From: an archaeon
GTDB lineage: Archaea > Hydrothermarchaeota > Hydrothermarchaeia > Hydrothermarchaeales > JALUUU01
Direction: 5' to 3'
DNA length: 5,468 nucleotides
Assembly (NCBI GenBank): GCA_027021185.1
Contig: JALUUU010000251.1
Coordinates: forward strand, 1 to 5,468
The position numbers and the translations under genes are program-made. The notes below the pieces were generated by a model. The model worked only from the letters and a program-made list of their open reading frames with translations. It did not search any database and was not told the DNA's origin. Within the stretch, counting starts at the first letter, position 1. Every line of letters begins with the position of its first letter. This document shows, piece after piece, positions 1 to 5,468 of this stretch.

Positions 1-1
1 G

Positions 2-2131
2 GTATCATTAGTCTTCAACGCCGACGGCAGAAAATATAAAATAATCAGGAGCTATGTGGAAGGAAGAAGCGGCGCCATGCTTTACGACGGGGAGGGCAGA
101 ATAATATCCACTGGGGAGAAGGGCAGGCAGACGACTAAGGAGATTGAGAAAAGAGTCCGCATGGACTCCAAGCTCTTCACCAACGCCATATACATTAGGC
201 AGGGACAGATAGACGCCCTCCTAACCGCAGAAGCCAGAGAGAGAAAAGAGCTCATCGGAAAGCTGATAGGCACCCAAGAGCTTGAAAAAGCCTTTGTCAA
301 TATGCGGGAAATACTGAATGACTATGAGCTCATGGCACAGCGATACCTTGACGTCCCTGAGGAGATAAAAGAGACGAGATCTAGAATCCAGAAGGAACAG
401 TCTGAGATCAAGAAACTGCTTATGGAAGTGAAAAGGCTTGATCATAGGCTTAGGGATGTTATGGTCAAAAAAGCTGACAAGGAGAAAGAGGGGGAGATCC
501 TTGAGAAAGCCATTAACCTAAATAAAGAGCTTGTGATGAAAAAGCAGGAGCTGGAGGCGAGCAGGCGAAGGCTGAGGGAGATAGAGGAAAACGAGAAGAT
601 TCTGCGAAGCACCCAGAGCGCAAAAGAACGATATGAGTCCCTCCGGGAGGAGATAAGGCGCTTGGAGGAAAAGATAACCATTCTCAAGGAGATTCGGAGA
701 AATCTCGCCCGGATTCGTCGCGATATTCAGAATAAAGAAAGAAAGATGGCCCAAGTTGAGGCAGTGAAGGAGAGGGGATTGAGGGAGGGAAGTTCTTTCC
801 TCGGAAAAAAGATTAACGAACCAAAAACCCTTGAAGCCGAGCTTTTGAAGGAGATTGATAGGCTGGAGAAAAAAATAGAAAGAGCAGACACATCAATAAA
901 AGAATTGGAGAGGCGGATAGGGGAGCTTAAGGGAAAAAATAAGGAGATGAAGGAGGCCTTGGAGGAGCTTCTTGGGGCCGAAGAAAGGTGTCCGGTGTGC
1001 AGAAGGCCGTTGACGAAGGAGCACAGAGAGAAGGTAATCAGGGAGTACAGGGAAAGCCTGAGGCGTAACACTGAGGCGATTAGGCAAAGCATAGAAGAGA
1101 AAAAAGAATTGGAGAACGAGAGACAGAGCTGCCTGGAGAGACTGAGAAGGGCCCGAGGGATAAATATCGAGATAATAAAAAACGCGGCCAAAGACTATAA
1201 CACCCTCCGCGAGGAGGCCATCAAGCTAAAAGACGAACTCAGAGAGAAAGATCAAGAGGTTCGAAGCATTACCGACCTCGTGGAAACTCTCAGAAAAAAA
1301 GATGAGGAGAAGAAGTCTCTGAGGAGGGATTATGAGAGATACATCGCCGCAGTGGGCTTTCTCAGAAAAAACGCACCGGAGAAAGAGGCTATAGAGAAAC
1401 GGGAAGAAGAGCTTTTAAAGATTATTCAAGAGCTGAGGAATGAGATCAGCAGCCTCGGCATCGCCCCCGACAGGGAGAAACTGGAATCTGTGCGCAGAGA
1501 TGTGAAGTCCCTTTACGACGCCGCCATTCTTTTATCAAACAATAAAAGCGCCAGGGAGGCTGAGGCCAGAGATAAACAGAAGATCATAGATGAATTAGAA
1601 AAGAAGCTGGAGGGGCTTAGGGTGAAAAAAGAGGAGGCAGAAAAGCTTGAAGAGTTTCTCCAATTGCTCCGTAAGATAAGAAATCTCTTCCATAAAGACA
1701 ACCTTCAGAAAAAGCTTCGGGCCAGGGCAAGGCCCCTGATAGAAAAACACGCAAGAGAAGAGTTCCAGAAGTTCCATCTGCCCTACTCTGACATCTCTCT
1801 AAGCGAGGACTTTGAAATCACCCTCTATGGCCCAGAGGGGGGAGTAAGAATGGACATGCTCAGTGGGGGAGAGAGAATTGCCGCGGCCTTAGCCCTTAGG
1901 ATAGGGATAGCAAAGGCTCTGGCCGGCTCAGCTATGGAGCTTCTGATGCTCGACGAACCCACCATACATTTGGACTCCACCAGGAGGAGAGAACTGGTTG
2001 AGATAATAAAGAACCTAACTACTCTTCCTCAGACAATAGTTGTGACCCATGATAAAGAATTCGAGGGAGCCGCTGACAGGCTCCTTGAGGTGGAGAAGAC
2101 AGACGGCGTCTCCACGGTAAAGGAGGGATAG
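2..2131 (+). CDS. rad50: DNA double-strand break repair ATPase Rad50 (5' end outside window)
   Basis: Rad50 is the SMC-like ATPase that, with the nuclease Mre11, holds and processes DNA ends at double-strand breaks. The frame is open to the left edge, and the first residues already match the Rad50 N-lobe (LVFNADGRKYKIIR), so the GTG at 56 and ATG at 77 are internal. By recall of Pyrococcus Rad50, about 70 residues including Walker A are missing. The 709 visible residues show: Q-loop NAIYIRQGQIDALL (Gln 67); coiled coil about 110-320, rich in Lys, Glu and Arg; zinc hook CPVC (Cys 330 and 333, nt 989-1000); returning coiled coil about 345-575; ABC signature LSGGE (620-624); Walker B LLMLDE (647-652) with D-loop TIHLD; H-loop TIVVTHD (His 683). 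All visible catalytic motifs are intact. The inferred total of about 780 residues is shorter than the roughly 880 of Pyrococcus, which points to a shorter coil. Archaeal rad50 usually follows mre11, expected to the left. The next gene is convergent. Confidence 0.97.
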   Translation, partial: VSLVFNADGRKYKIIRSYVEGRSGAMLYDGEGRIISTGEKGRQTTKEIEKRVRMDSKLFTNAIYIRQGQIDALLTAEARERKELIGKLIGTQELEKAFVNMREILNDYELMAQRYLDVPEEIKETRSRIQKEQSEIKKLLMEVKRLDHRLRDVMVKKADKEKEGEILEKAINLNKELVMKKQELEASRRRLREIEENEKILRSTQSAKERYESLREEIRRLEEKITILKEIRRNLARIRRDIQNKERKMAQVEAVKERGLREGSSFLGKKINEPKTLEAELLKEIDRLEKKIERADTSIKELERRIGELKGKNKEMKEALEELLGAEERCPVCRRPLTKEHREKVIREYRESLRRNTEAIRQSIEEKKELENERQSCLERLRRARGINIEIIKNAAKDYNTLREEAIKLKDELREKDQEVRSITDLVETLRKKDEEKKSLRRDYERYIAAVGFLRKNAPEKEAIEKREEELLKIIQELRNEISSLGIAPDREKLESVRRDVKSLYDAAILLSNNKSAREAEARDKQKIIDELEKKLEGLRVKKEEAEKLEEFLQLLRKIRNLFHKDNLQKKLRARARPLIEKHAREEFQKFHLPYSDISLSEDFEITLYGPEGGVRMDMLSGGERIAAALALRIGIAKALAGSAMELLMLDEPTIHLDSTRRRELVEIIKNLTTLPQTIVVTHDKEFEGAADRLLEVEKTDGVSTVKEG

Positions 2132-2145
2132 GGGGGGTAGAGGGG

Positions 2146-2204
2146 TGGACTGGAAGACTTGGGTTGGAGGTGGAACGAGTCAAAACCGAGGTCTTTCCAG
2201 TCCA
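2146..2204. terminator. Long imperfect hairpin between convergent genes, possible bidirectional terminator or processing site
   Basis: The left arm (2146-2165, beginning TGGACTGGAAGAC) pairs with the right arm (2184-2204, ending GTCTTTCCAGTCCA). I count 19 pairs including one G-U wobble, with one G-G mismatch (2161/2188), one bulged T (2196) and an 18-nt loop (2166-2183). It starts 15 nt after the rad50 stop and ends 33 nt before the stop of the opposing gene. On the plus strand it is followed by GTTTTA, and a run of five T lies at 2241-2245, just inside the 3' end of the opposing gene. Archaeal termination relies mainly on U-tracts rather than hairpins, so terminator is only one reading. RNA 3'-end protection, RNase processing or a small mobile palindromic repeat are alternatives. 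The pairing is directly visible; the function is inferred. Confidence 0.5.
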
Positions 2205-2237
2205 GTTTTACTGAACGGCCATTATAATTTAAATTAA

Positions 2238-2903
2238 TTATTTTTCGAGGGCCGAAAAACCGCCGCAGAACCGAGTGATGTAGTCGGCTCCGAGTTTTCC
2301 AGCGGCATAGAGATCGTCCTCTCTTATTCCTGGAACCCCGCAGGACACAAGTAAGACATTCCTTGTTTTAAGAGTTATTTTGGTATTATCAGCGTCCCTA
2401 TAGGGATACACTGCTATGATTTTGGCTCCGTCCTCGATGACAATCTCTCCTCCTCTAAGGATTTTCTTATCTTTCATGCCGATGCCTAAGAAGCTCTCCC
2501 CCTCCGCTGCGTACCTCATGAGGAGGTCTCCTTCAACCATGTCGCCGTCAAAGGCGGCCAGGGCTATGCCGCTCTCCATAGAGGCCAGATTATACGCGTC
2601 TACGAGGGTGTTTATCTTTGGAAGACTTTTTCCCTGCAGGACTCTTCTTATCAAAGCCTCAGAAGCCGGCCTTATCTTCGTGGGATCAATGTTTAATCTC
2701 CAGAAAAAGTCCCGGTATCTCCTGAAAGTTTTTTCGTCTTTGAGTCCTGCAAGGGTGTACCTGTTTTTAACCCTCGCAATAACATTTTTTTTAAAATCCT
2801 CCAGCTCAGATGAATGCCTGGCCACGCGAACCCCTTGGATTCTCCACACTAGCGCCCTCAGCTCAGGGAAATCTCTCCTCAGCTCCTGAGTTAGCTCGAT
2901 CAT
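2238..2903 (-). CDS. Solo B3/B4 (PheRS beta-like) tRNA-binding domain protein
   Basis: This 221-residue cytosolic protein belongs to the free-standing B3/B4 family (COG3382/PF03483 type), named after the editing domain of phenylalanyl-tRNA synthetase beta chain, which hydrolyses mischarged Tyr-tRNA(Phe). Residues 1-90 form a charged, helical N-terminal part (including YRDFFWRLNIDPTKIRP, 63-79). The B3/B4 core follows: LPKINTLVDAYNLASMESG (94-112), ALAAFDGDM (114-122), GEIVIEDGAKIIAVYPYRD (152-170), TKITLKTRNVLLVSCGVPG (174-192). Length is normal for the family and no frameshift is seen. No synthetase catalytic module is attached. The position that is His in the PheRS HAFD motif appears as Ala here (LAAFD). 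I infer a role in tRNA quality control or RNA binding, but the reaction is unproven. The ATG at 2903 is chosen because a TATA-like box sits about 26 nt upstream and no Shine-Dalgarno is present, which suggests a leaderless message. It is convergent with rad50 and divergent from the chemoreceptor gene. Confidence 0.9.
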   Translation of the reverse strand: MIELTQELRRDFPELRALVWRIQGVRVARHSSELEDFKKNVIARVKNRYTLAGLKDEKTFRRYRDFFWRLNIDPTKIRPASEALIRRVLQGKSLPKINTLVDAYNLASMESGIALAAFDGDMVEGDLLMRYAAEGESFLGIGMKDKKILRGGEIVIEDGAKIIAVYPYRDADNTKITLKTRNVLLVSCGVPGIREDDLYAAGKLGADYITRFCGGFSALEK

Positions 2904-2924
2904 GGTGGATTATACTGCCTTATT

Positions 2925-2934
2925 CTATAAAATA
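2925..2934 (-). promoter_or_regulatory. Archaeal TATA box for the B3/B4 gene
   Basis: Read on the minus strand, the sequence is TATTTTATAG, close to the archaeal TATA consensus. Its centre lies about 26 nt before the A of the ATG at 2903. Archaeal transcription normally starts about 25-27 nt after the TATA centre, so the transcript would begin at or next to the start codon. No GGAGG-like element precedes the ATG; the immediate upstream bases on that strand are ATCCACC. Box and spacing are seen directly; the leaderless start is inferred. Confidence 0.55.
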
Positions 2935-2941
2935 GATATTG

Positions 2942-2980
2942 AATGCTGTGGCATTAAAGCATCGATAGAAATACTTTAAT
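2942..2980. repeat. Two small inverted repeats upstream of the B3/B4 promoter
   Basis: AATGC-TGTG-GCATT (2942-2955) is a perfect 5-bp inverted repeat with a 4-nt gap. It is partly overlapped by ATTAAAG (2953-2959) and its reverse complement CTTTAAT (2974-2980), 14 nt apart. Both lie just upstream of the minus-strand TATA box, where archaeal activators or repressors often bind. In AT-rich intergenic DNA such short repeats can arise by chance, so an operator role is a guess. Confidence 0.2.
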
Positions 2981-2994
2981 TTTTAGGTTATGTT

Positions 2995-3005
2995 TCAGAT
3001 TCTGA
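2995..3005. promoter_or_regulatory. 11-bp palindrome in the divergent promoter region, possible operator
   Basis: TCAGATTCTGA is a perfect palindrome of 5-bp arms around one central base. It sits 10 nt upstream of the first plus-strand TATA-like box (3016-3023) and between the two divergent genes, so a dimeric regulator bound there could influence the chemoreceptor gene. There is only one copy in the window and no known regulator matched by eye, so confidence is low. Confidence 0.2.
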
Positions 3006-3015
3006 GAAATAATCA

Positions 3016-3023
3016 TTATATAT
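3016..3023 (+). promoter_or_regulatory. Candidate TATA box 1 for the chemoreceptor gene
   Basis: TTATATAT is a good archaeal TATA-like octamer. Initiation about 26 nt downstream would fall near 3046 and give a leader of about 44 nt that includes the purine-rich GAGGGA at 3072-3077. A pyrimidine tract, CCCCTTTTTTCTTTTT (3025-3040), lies directly downstream of the box. Confidence 0.35.
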
Positions 3024-3043
3024 TCCCCTTTTTTCTTTTTAGA

Positions 3044-3051
3044 TATTTAAA
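3044..3051 (+). promoter_or_regulatory. Candidate TATA box 2 for the chemoreceptor gene
   Basis: TATTTAAA is a second TATA-like octamer. It would place initiation near 3073 and give a leader of only about 16 nt, with the GAGGGA element at or outside the 5' end. This box and box 1 therefore imply different translation modes. The sequence does not decide between them. Confidence 0.35.
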
Positions 3052-3071
3052 AGAGATAAAAAGGCCGTTAT

Positions 3072-3077
3072 GAGGGA
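3072..3077 (+). promoter_or_regulatory. Possible Shine-Dalgarno element for the chemoreceptor gene
   Basis: GAGGGA is partly complementary to the 16S rRNA 3' end and lies 12 nt before the ATG at 3090, slightly farther than usual. It would be in the mRNA only if transcription starts from the upstream TATA box. A GGAG at 3102-3105 lies only 2 nt before the in-frame ATG at 3108, too close to favour that start. Confidence 0.3.
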
Positions 3078-3089
3078 TATATCGGGAAA

Positions 3090-5351
3090 ATGAAATCTTT
3101 CGGAGACATGAGGATTCGAGAAAGGAGTATTATTGGATTCTTGATCATTGCTTTAAGCGTGGCTGGGGTAGGGGTCATAGGTTTAATGGCGACAGATAAG
3201 GCATACAATGCCGCAGAGACTGTATACAGGGAGAAGGTGCCAATTATGGAGGCGGCTCAGTCCGCCTCGTTGGCGGTCGTCGCTGGCAGGGACGTTATGG
3301 CAGAGTACCTTGTTCACGAGAGCACTGAAGAGAGAGAAAAATTACGAAGCAACTTTGGAGAGCTGGTCAAGGATTTCCACATGTGGCACCATGCTACTCT
3401 AATGGGCACAGATAACAAGAACTTCCAGGAAAATTACGGCGATAGATGGGCGGAGAAATACGGTGAAAAGCAGGTTTCAGCTGTTTCTCAAGACTCTCCT
3501 GTCAGGGAGAAATTCACAGAGGCCGATGAATATTTTATTAAGTTCCAGGGAGCCAGCCAGGCGCTTATGCTGGCCCACGACACCATGCTGGCTAAAAAAC
3601 AGGAGAAAAACCGACTGGTCAAGGACCTCAAGAATTCGAGGAAAAACATCCAAGAGATCATCCTGGGCTACGACGATGTTAAACTGAAGTTCGATTTCAT
3701 GACGATGAAGTACAGATCAAAAGAGTATATCTTCCAATACATGGATGAAAAACACGAAAAAGAATGGCTTGAATCCGTTTCAATCTTAAAGGCGAATGTC
3801 AAAACTTCGACCCTCGATGAGGCATCTAAGAAAAAGGTTTTAGATGATCTGGAAGACTATGAGGCCTTCGCCCAGAAGGTCATAGGCGTTATCGAGGAGA
3901 TTAACCAATTAAACGCGGAAGAACTCATCCACATGCAGACCCTAGATGCCGCCAGCATCCAGGTGGAGGAGGCGATGAATGCCATAGTGGACATTGCCAA
4001 CAATGAGATGGACGCAGCGATAGCCTCCGCAAAACAGGCAAAGTCTTCCTCAAATGTGCTTATGGTTCTTGCAACTGTTATAGTCATCGCTCTTGCATTG
4101 TTAATAGGGCGTTTCTTGGCTGAGAGCATCACAAGGCCTCTTCACGATCTTAACGACGGCGCCGGAAGGATCTCGAAAGGGGACCTAACTAGGGAAATAG
4201 ATGTGAAAACCAAAGATGAGCTGGGTGACCTGGCCAGGTCTTTCAGAGACATGACAGAGAACCTCCGCAACCTTGTGTCCCGGGTTCAGAGAAGTGCCCA
4301 GCGCGTAGCTGTAACCTCTCAGGAGCTCGCGGCATCTAGCGAGGAGATGGCCTCAACTACATCTCAGGTTTCCTCCACTGTTCAGCAAATAGCCACTGTG
4401 GCCTTGAATCAGTCTCGGCAGGCAGAGACCGCTAAAGAAAAAGTCGATCACATGGCTGAGATGGTTTATCATATTTCAAGCAAGGCCCAGGAGGCATCTG
4501 AGATTTCAAAAAGCGTTGGCGAGACAGCAAAATCAGGGGGCATGGCAGCTAAACAGGCGTCTGCCAAGATGAACGAGATTCATATTGTTGTAAACGACTC
4601 AGCTCAGATGATGAAGCAGCTAGGGGAACGCTCCAACCGCATAGGGGAGATAGTGAATGTTATTACTAACATCGCCGAGCAGACTAATCTTTTAGCCCTC
4701 AACGCGGCCATAGAGGCCGCCAGGGCAGGTGAACATGGCAGAGGATTTGCAGTTGTTGCCGAGGAGGTCAGGAAGCTCGCCGAGCACTCTGCACGCGCCG
4801 CCGATGAGATAAGCGGCCTAATAAAGAGCATTCAAAATGAAACCTCGAAGGCTGTTGAAAGCATGGACTACGGGGCTAGAGGGGTTGAGGATGGAGCAGC
4901 CGTGGTTAACAAAGCACTGACTTCCTTGGAGGATATAGTTGGAGCGGTGAACGGAACCATCGCCAGCGTCCAGGAGATTTCAGACGCAACCAAGGAGCTC
5001 TCCAGCCTCACAGAAGCCATAGTGAAAGCCATGGAGGATATCGCCTCGAAGGCGGAAGAGGCCGCAGCTGGGACAGAGGAGGCCTCGGCGGCAACAGAGG
5101 AGCAGGCGTCAAGCATGCAGGAGGTCAGCTCCATGGCTCAGGAACTGGCCTCCTTGGCGGGTCAGCTTCAGGATGTCACTCGGAGATTCAAACTTAGCGG
5201 TAACGGCCAGATAAAGCTAAAAACCAAAGAAGACCAGGGGAAGGGCGCTGCTGGAACAACCCTCATGTCCCTCGGCGAATCCACAATGAGCCTTCGGCCG
5301 AGGGCTGAGCCAGCGGCCCATGACGGCGGAACCAGGGTAAAAGAAAAATAA
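3090..5351 (+). CDS. Methyl-accepting chemotaxis protein, two-TM receptor with large helical sensor
   Basis: This complete 753-residue receptor spans the membrane and controls the CheA kinase through CheW. It has: a short cytoplasmic N-terminus; TM1 about 12-33 (IIGFLIIALSVAGVGVIGLM); an external sensor region 34-321, mostly helical and about 288 residues, the size of a HBM-like bimodular four-helix sensor; TM2 about 322-343; HAMP about 344-397; and a signalling hairpin about 398-700. Its tip is nearly canonical (IAEQTNLLALNAAIEAARAG, 528-547, then EHGRGFAVVAEEVRKLAE). About 22 heptads per arm suggests class 44H, which is my count. Candidate methylation pairs fitting the usual small-x-x-E-E pattern are E418/E419, E656/E657, E663/E664 and E670/E671. 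The tail after 700 is flexible, and no CheR-binding NWETF-like pentapeptide is seen. Ligand is unknown. The start at 3090 gives the usual N-terminus before TM1; ATG 3108 is an alternative. No che genes are adjacent in the window. Confidence 0.95.
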   Translation: MKSFGDMRIRERSIIGFLIIALSVAGVGVIGLMATDKAYNAAETVYREKVPIMEAAQSASLAVVAGRDVMAEYLVHESTEEREKLRSNFGELVKDFHMWHHATLMGTDNKNFQENYGDRWAEKYGEKQVSAVSQDSPVREKFTEADEYFIKFQGASQALMLAHDTMLAKKQEKNRLVKDLKNSRKNIQEIILGYDDVKLKFDFMTMKYRSKEYIFQYMDEKHEKEWLESVSILKANVKTSTLDEASKKKVLDDLEDYEAFAQKVIGVIEEINQLNAEELIHMQTLDAASIQVEEAMNAIVDIANNEMDAAIASAKQAKSSSNVLMVLATVIVIALALLIGRFLAESITRPLHDLNDGAGRISKGDLTREIDVKTKDELGDLARSFRDMTENLRNLVSRVQRSAQRVAVTSQELAASSEEMASTTSQVSSTVQQIATVALNQSRQAETAKEKVDHMAEMVYHISSKAQEASEISKSVGETAKSGGMAAKQASAKMNEIHIVVNDSAQMMKQLGERSNRIGEIVNVITNIAEQTNLLALNAAIEAARAGEHGRGFAVVAEEVRKLAEHSARAADEISGLIKSIQNETSKAVESMDYGARGVEDGAAVVNKALTSLEDIVGAVNGTIASVQEISDATKELSSLTEAIVKAMEDIASKAEEAAAGTEEASAATEEQASSMQEVSSMAQELASLAGQLQDVTRRFKLSGNGQIKLKTKEDQGKGAAGTTLMSLGESTMSLRPRAEPAAHDGGTRVKEK

Positions 5352-5468
5352 GTGGGCGAAAATGTCCTTATACGCAATCGATTAGCCAGGATAAGCTGAG
5401 CTGGGCTTCTTTTACTTCCTGGGTATAAGTCGCTTGAAAATATACTGAACCTCCACAGATACCCCCTA
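5352..5468. other. Intergenic region after the chemoreceptor gene, no supported gene
   Basis: No plus-strand frame starting here runs beyond about 20 codons. A T-rich stretch (TTCTTTTACTT, 5407-5417) follows weak pairing between AAGC (5393-5396) and GCTT (5405-5408), and could serve as an archaeal U-tract terminator for the chemoreceptor gene. An AT-rich GAAAATATAC (5436-5445) could be a TATA box for a gene beyond the right edge. On the minus strand, a 33-codon open tail ends at 5368; it is discussed as a finding. All of these are weak. Confidence 0.3.

Noticed and set aside
56..58. GTG at 56 as the start of rad50
   Set aside because: The frame is open to the left edge and residues before the GTG match the Rad50 N-lobe. 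Starting here would leave the protein without Walker A.
727..1191. 154-codon open frame on the minus strand inside rad50
   Set aside because: It is antisense to the Lys/Glu/Arg-rich coiled coil. The Ser/Leu/Phe-rich translation is what reverse-complemented AAG, GAG and AGG codons produce. Rad50 is clearly the coding strand.
2132..2145. G-rich run after the rad50 stop as a possible G-quadruplex
   Set aside because: The runs are GGGGGG and GGGG with too few separate G-tracts nearby for a convincing four-tract motif.
2416..2889. 157-codon open frame on the plus strand opposite the B3/B4 gene
   Set aside because: The minus-strand protein has recognisable B3/B4 motifs, a normal length and a well-placed promoter. 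The plus-strand frame has low-complexity composition and no recognisable domain.
3025..3042. Pyrimidine tract as a U-tract terminator
   Set aside because: It lies between divergent genes and reads T-rich on the plus strand, where no upstream plus-strand gene ends. It is more likely part of the promoter region.
5168..5377. Minus-strand frame overlapping the end of the chemoreceptor gene
   Set aside because: It is mostly antisense to the receptor's C-terminal tail and shows no recognisable motif.
5352..5399. GTG 5352 or ATG 5362 as the start of a small gene after the receptor
   Set aside because: These frames end after 15 and 7 codons with no recognisable product.

Overview
The window looks archaeal, most likely from a euryarchaeote-like lineage. 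Three things point that way: a Rad50 with archaeal-type motifs, AT-rich TATA-like boxes in place of bacterial -35/-10 promoters, and heavy use of AGA/AGG for arginine and ATA for isoleucine. I cannot place it more finely from the sequence alone. There are three confident protein genes and no sign of tRNA, rRNA, CRISPR or insertion sequences.

Layout: (1) Positions 2-2131 (+) hold the 3' nine-tenths or so of rad50, the ATPase/coiled-coil subunit of the Mre11-Rad50 DNA break repair complex; its Walker A end lies left of the window. (2) Positions 2132-2237 separate two convergent genes and contain a long imperfect hairpin (2146-2204). (3) Positions 2238-2903 (-) encode a free-standing B3/B4-domain protein, related to the editing domain of phenylalanyl-tRNA synthetase beta chain. 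It has a TATA-like box centred about 26 nt before its ATG, the geometry of a leaderless mRNA. (4) Positions 2904-3089 are a divergent promoter region with two TATA-like boxes facing right, several small inverted repeats and a 7-codon upstream reading frame. (5) Positions 3090-5351 (+) encode a full-length two-transmembrane methyl-accepting chemotaxis protein. (6) Positions 5352-5468 hold no gene I can support; a short open tail on the minus strand touches the edge.

The three genes belong to different processes (DNA repair, a probable tRNA-related function, chemosensory signalling) and their orientations (+, -, +) make each its own transcription unit inside the window. No other chemotaxis gene and no herA or nurA is visible. 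I find no clear new multi-gene system. The most useful leads are the hairpin between the convergent genes, the apparent loss of the PheRS editing histidine in the solo B3/B4 protein, and the leader of the chemoreceptor gene.
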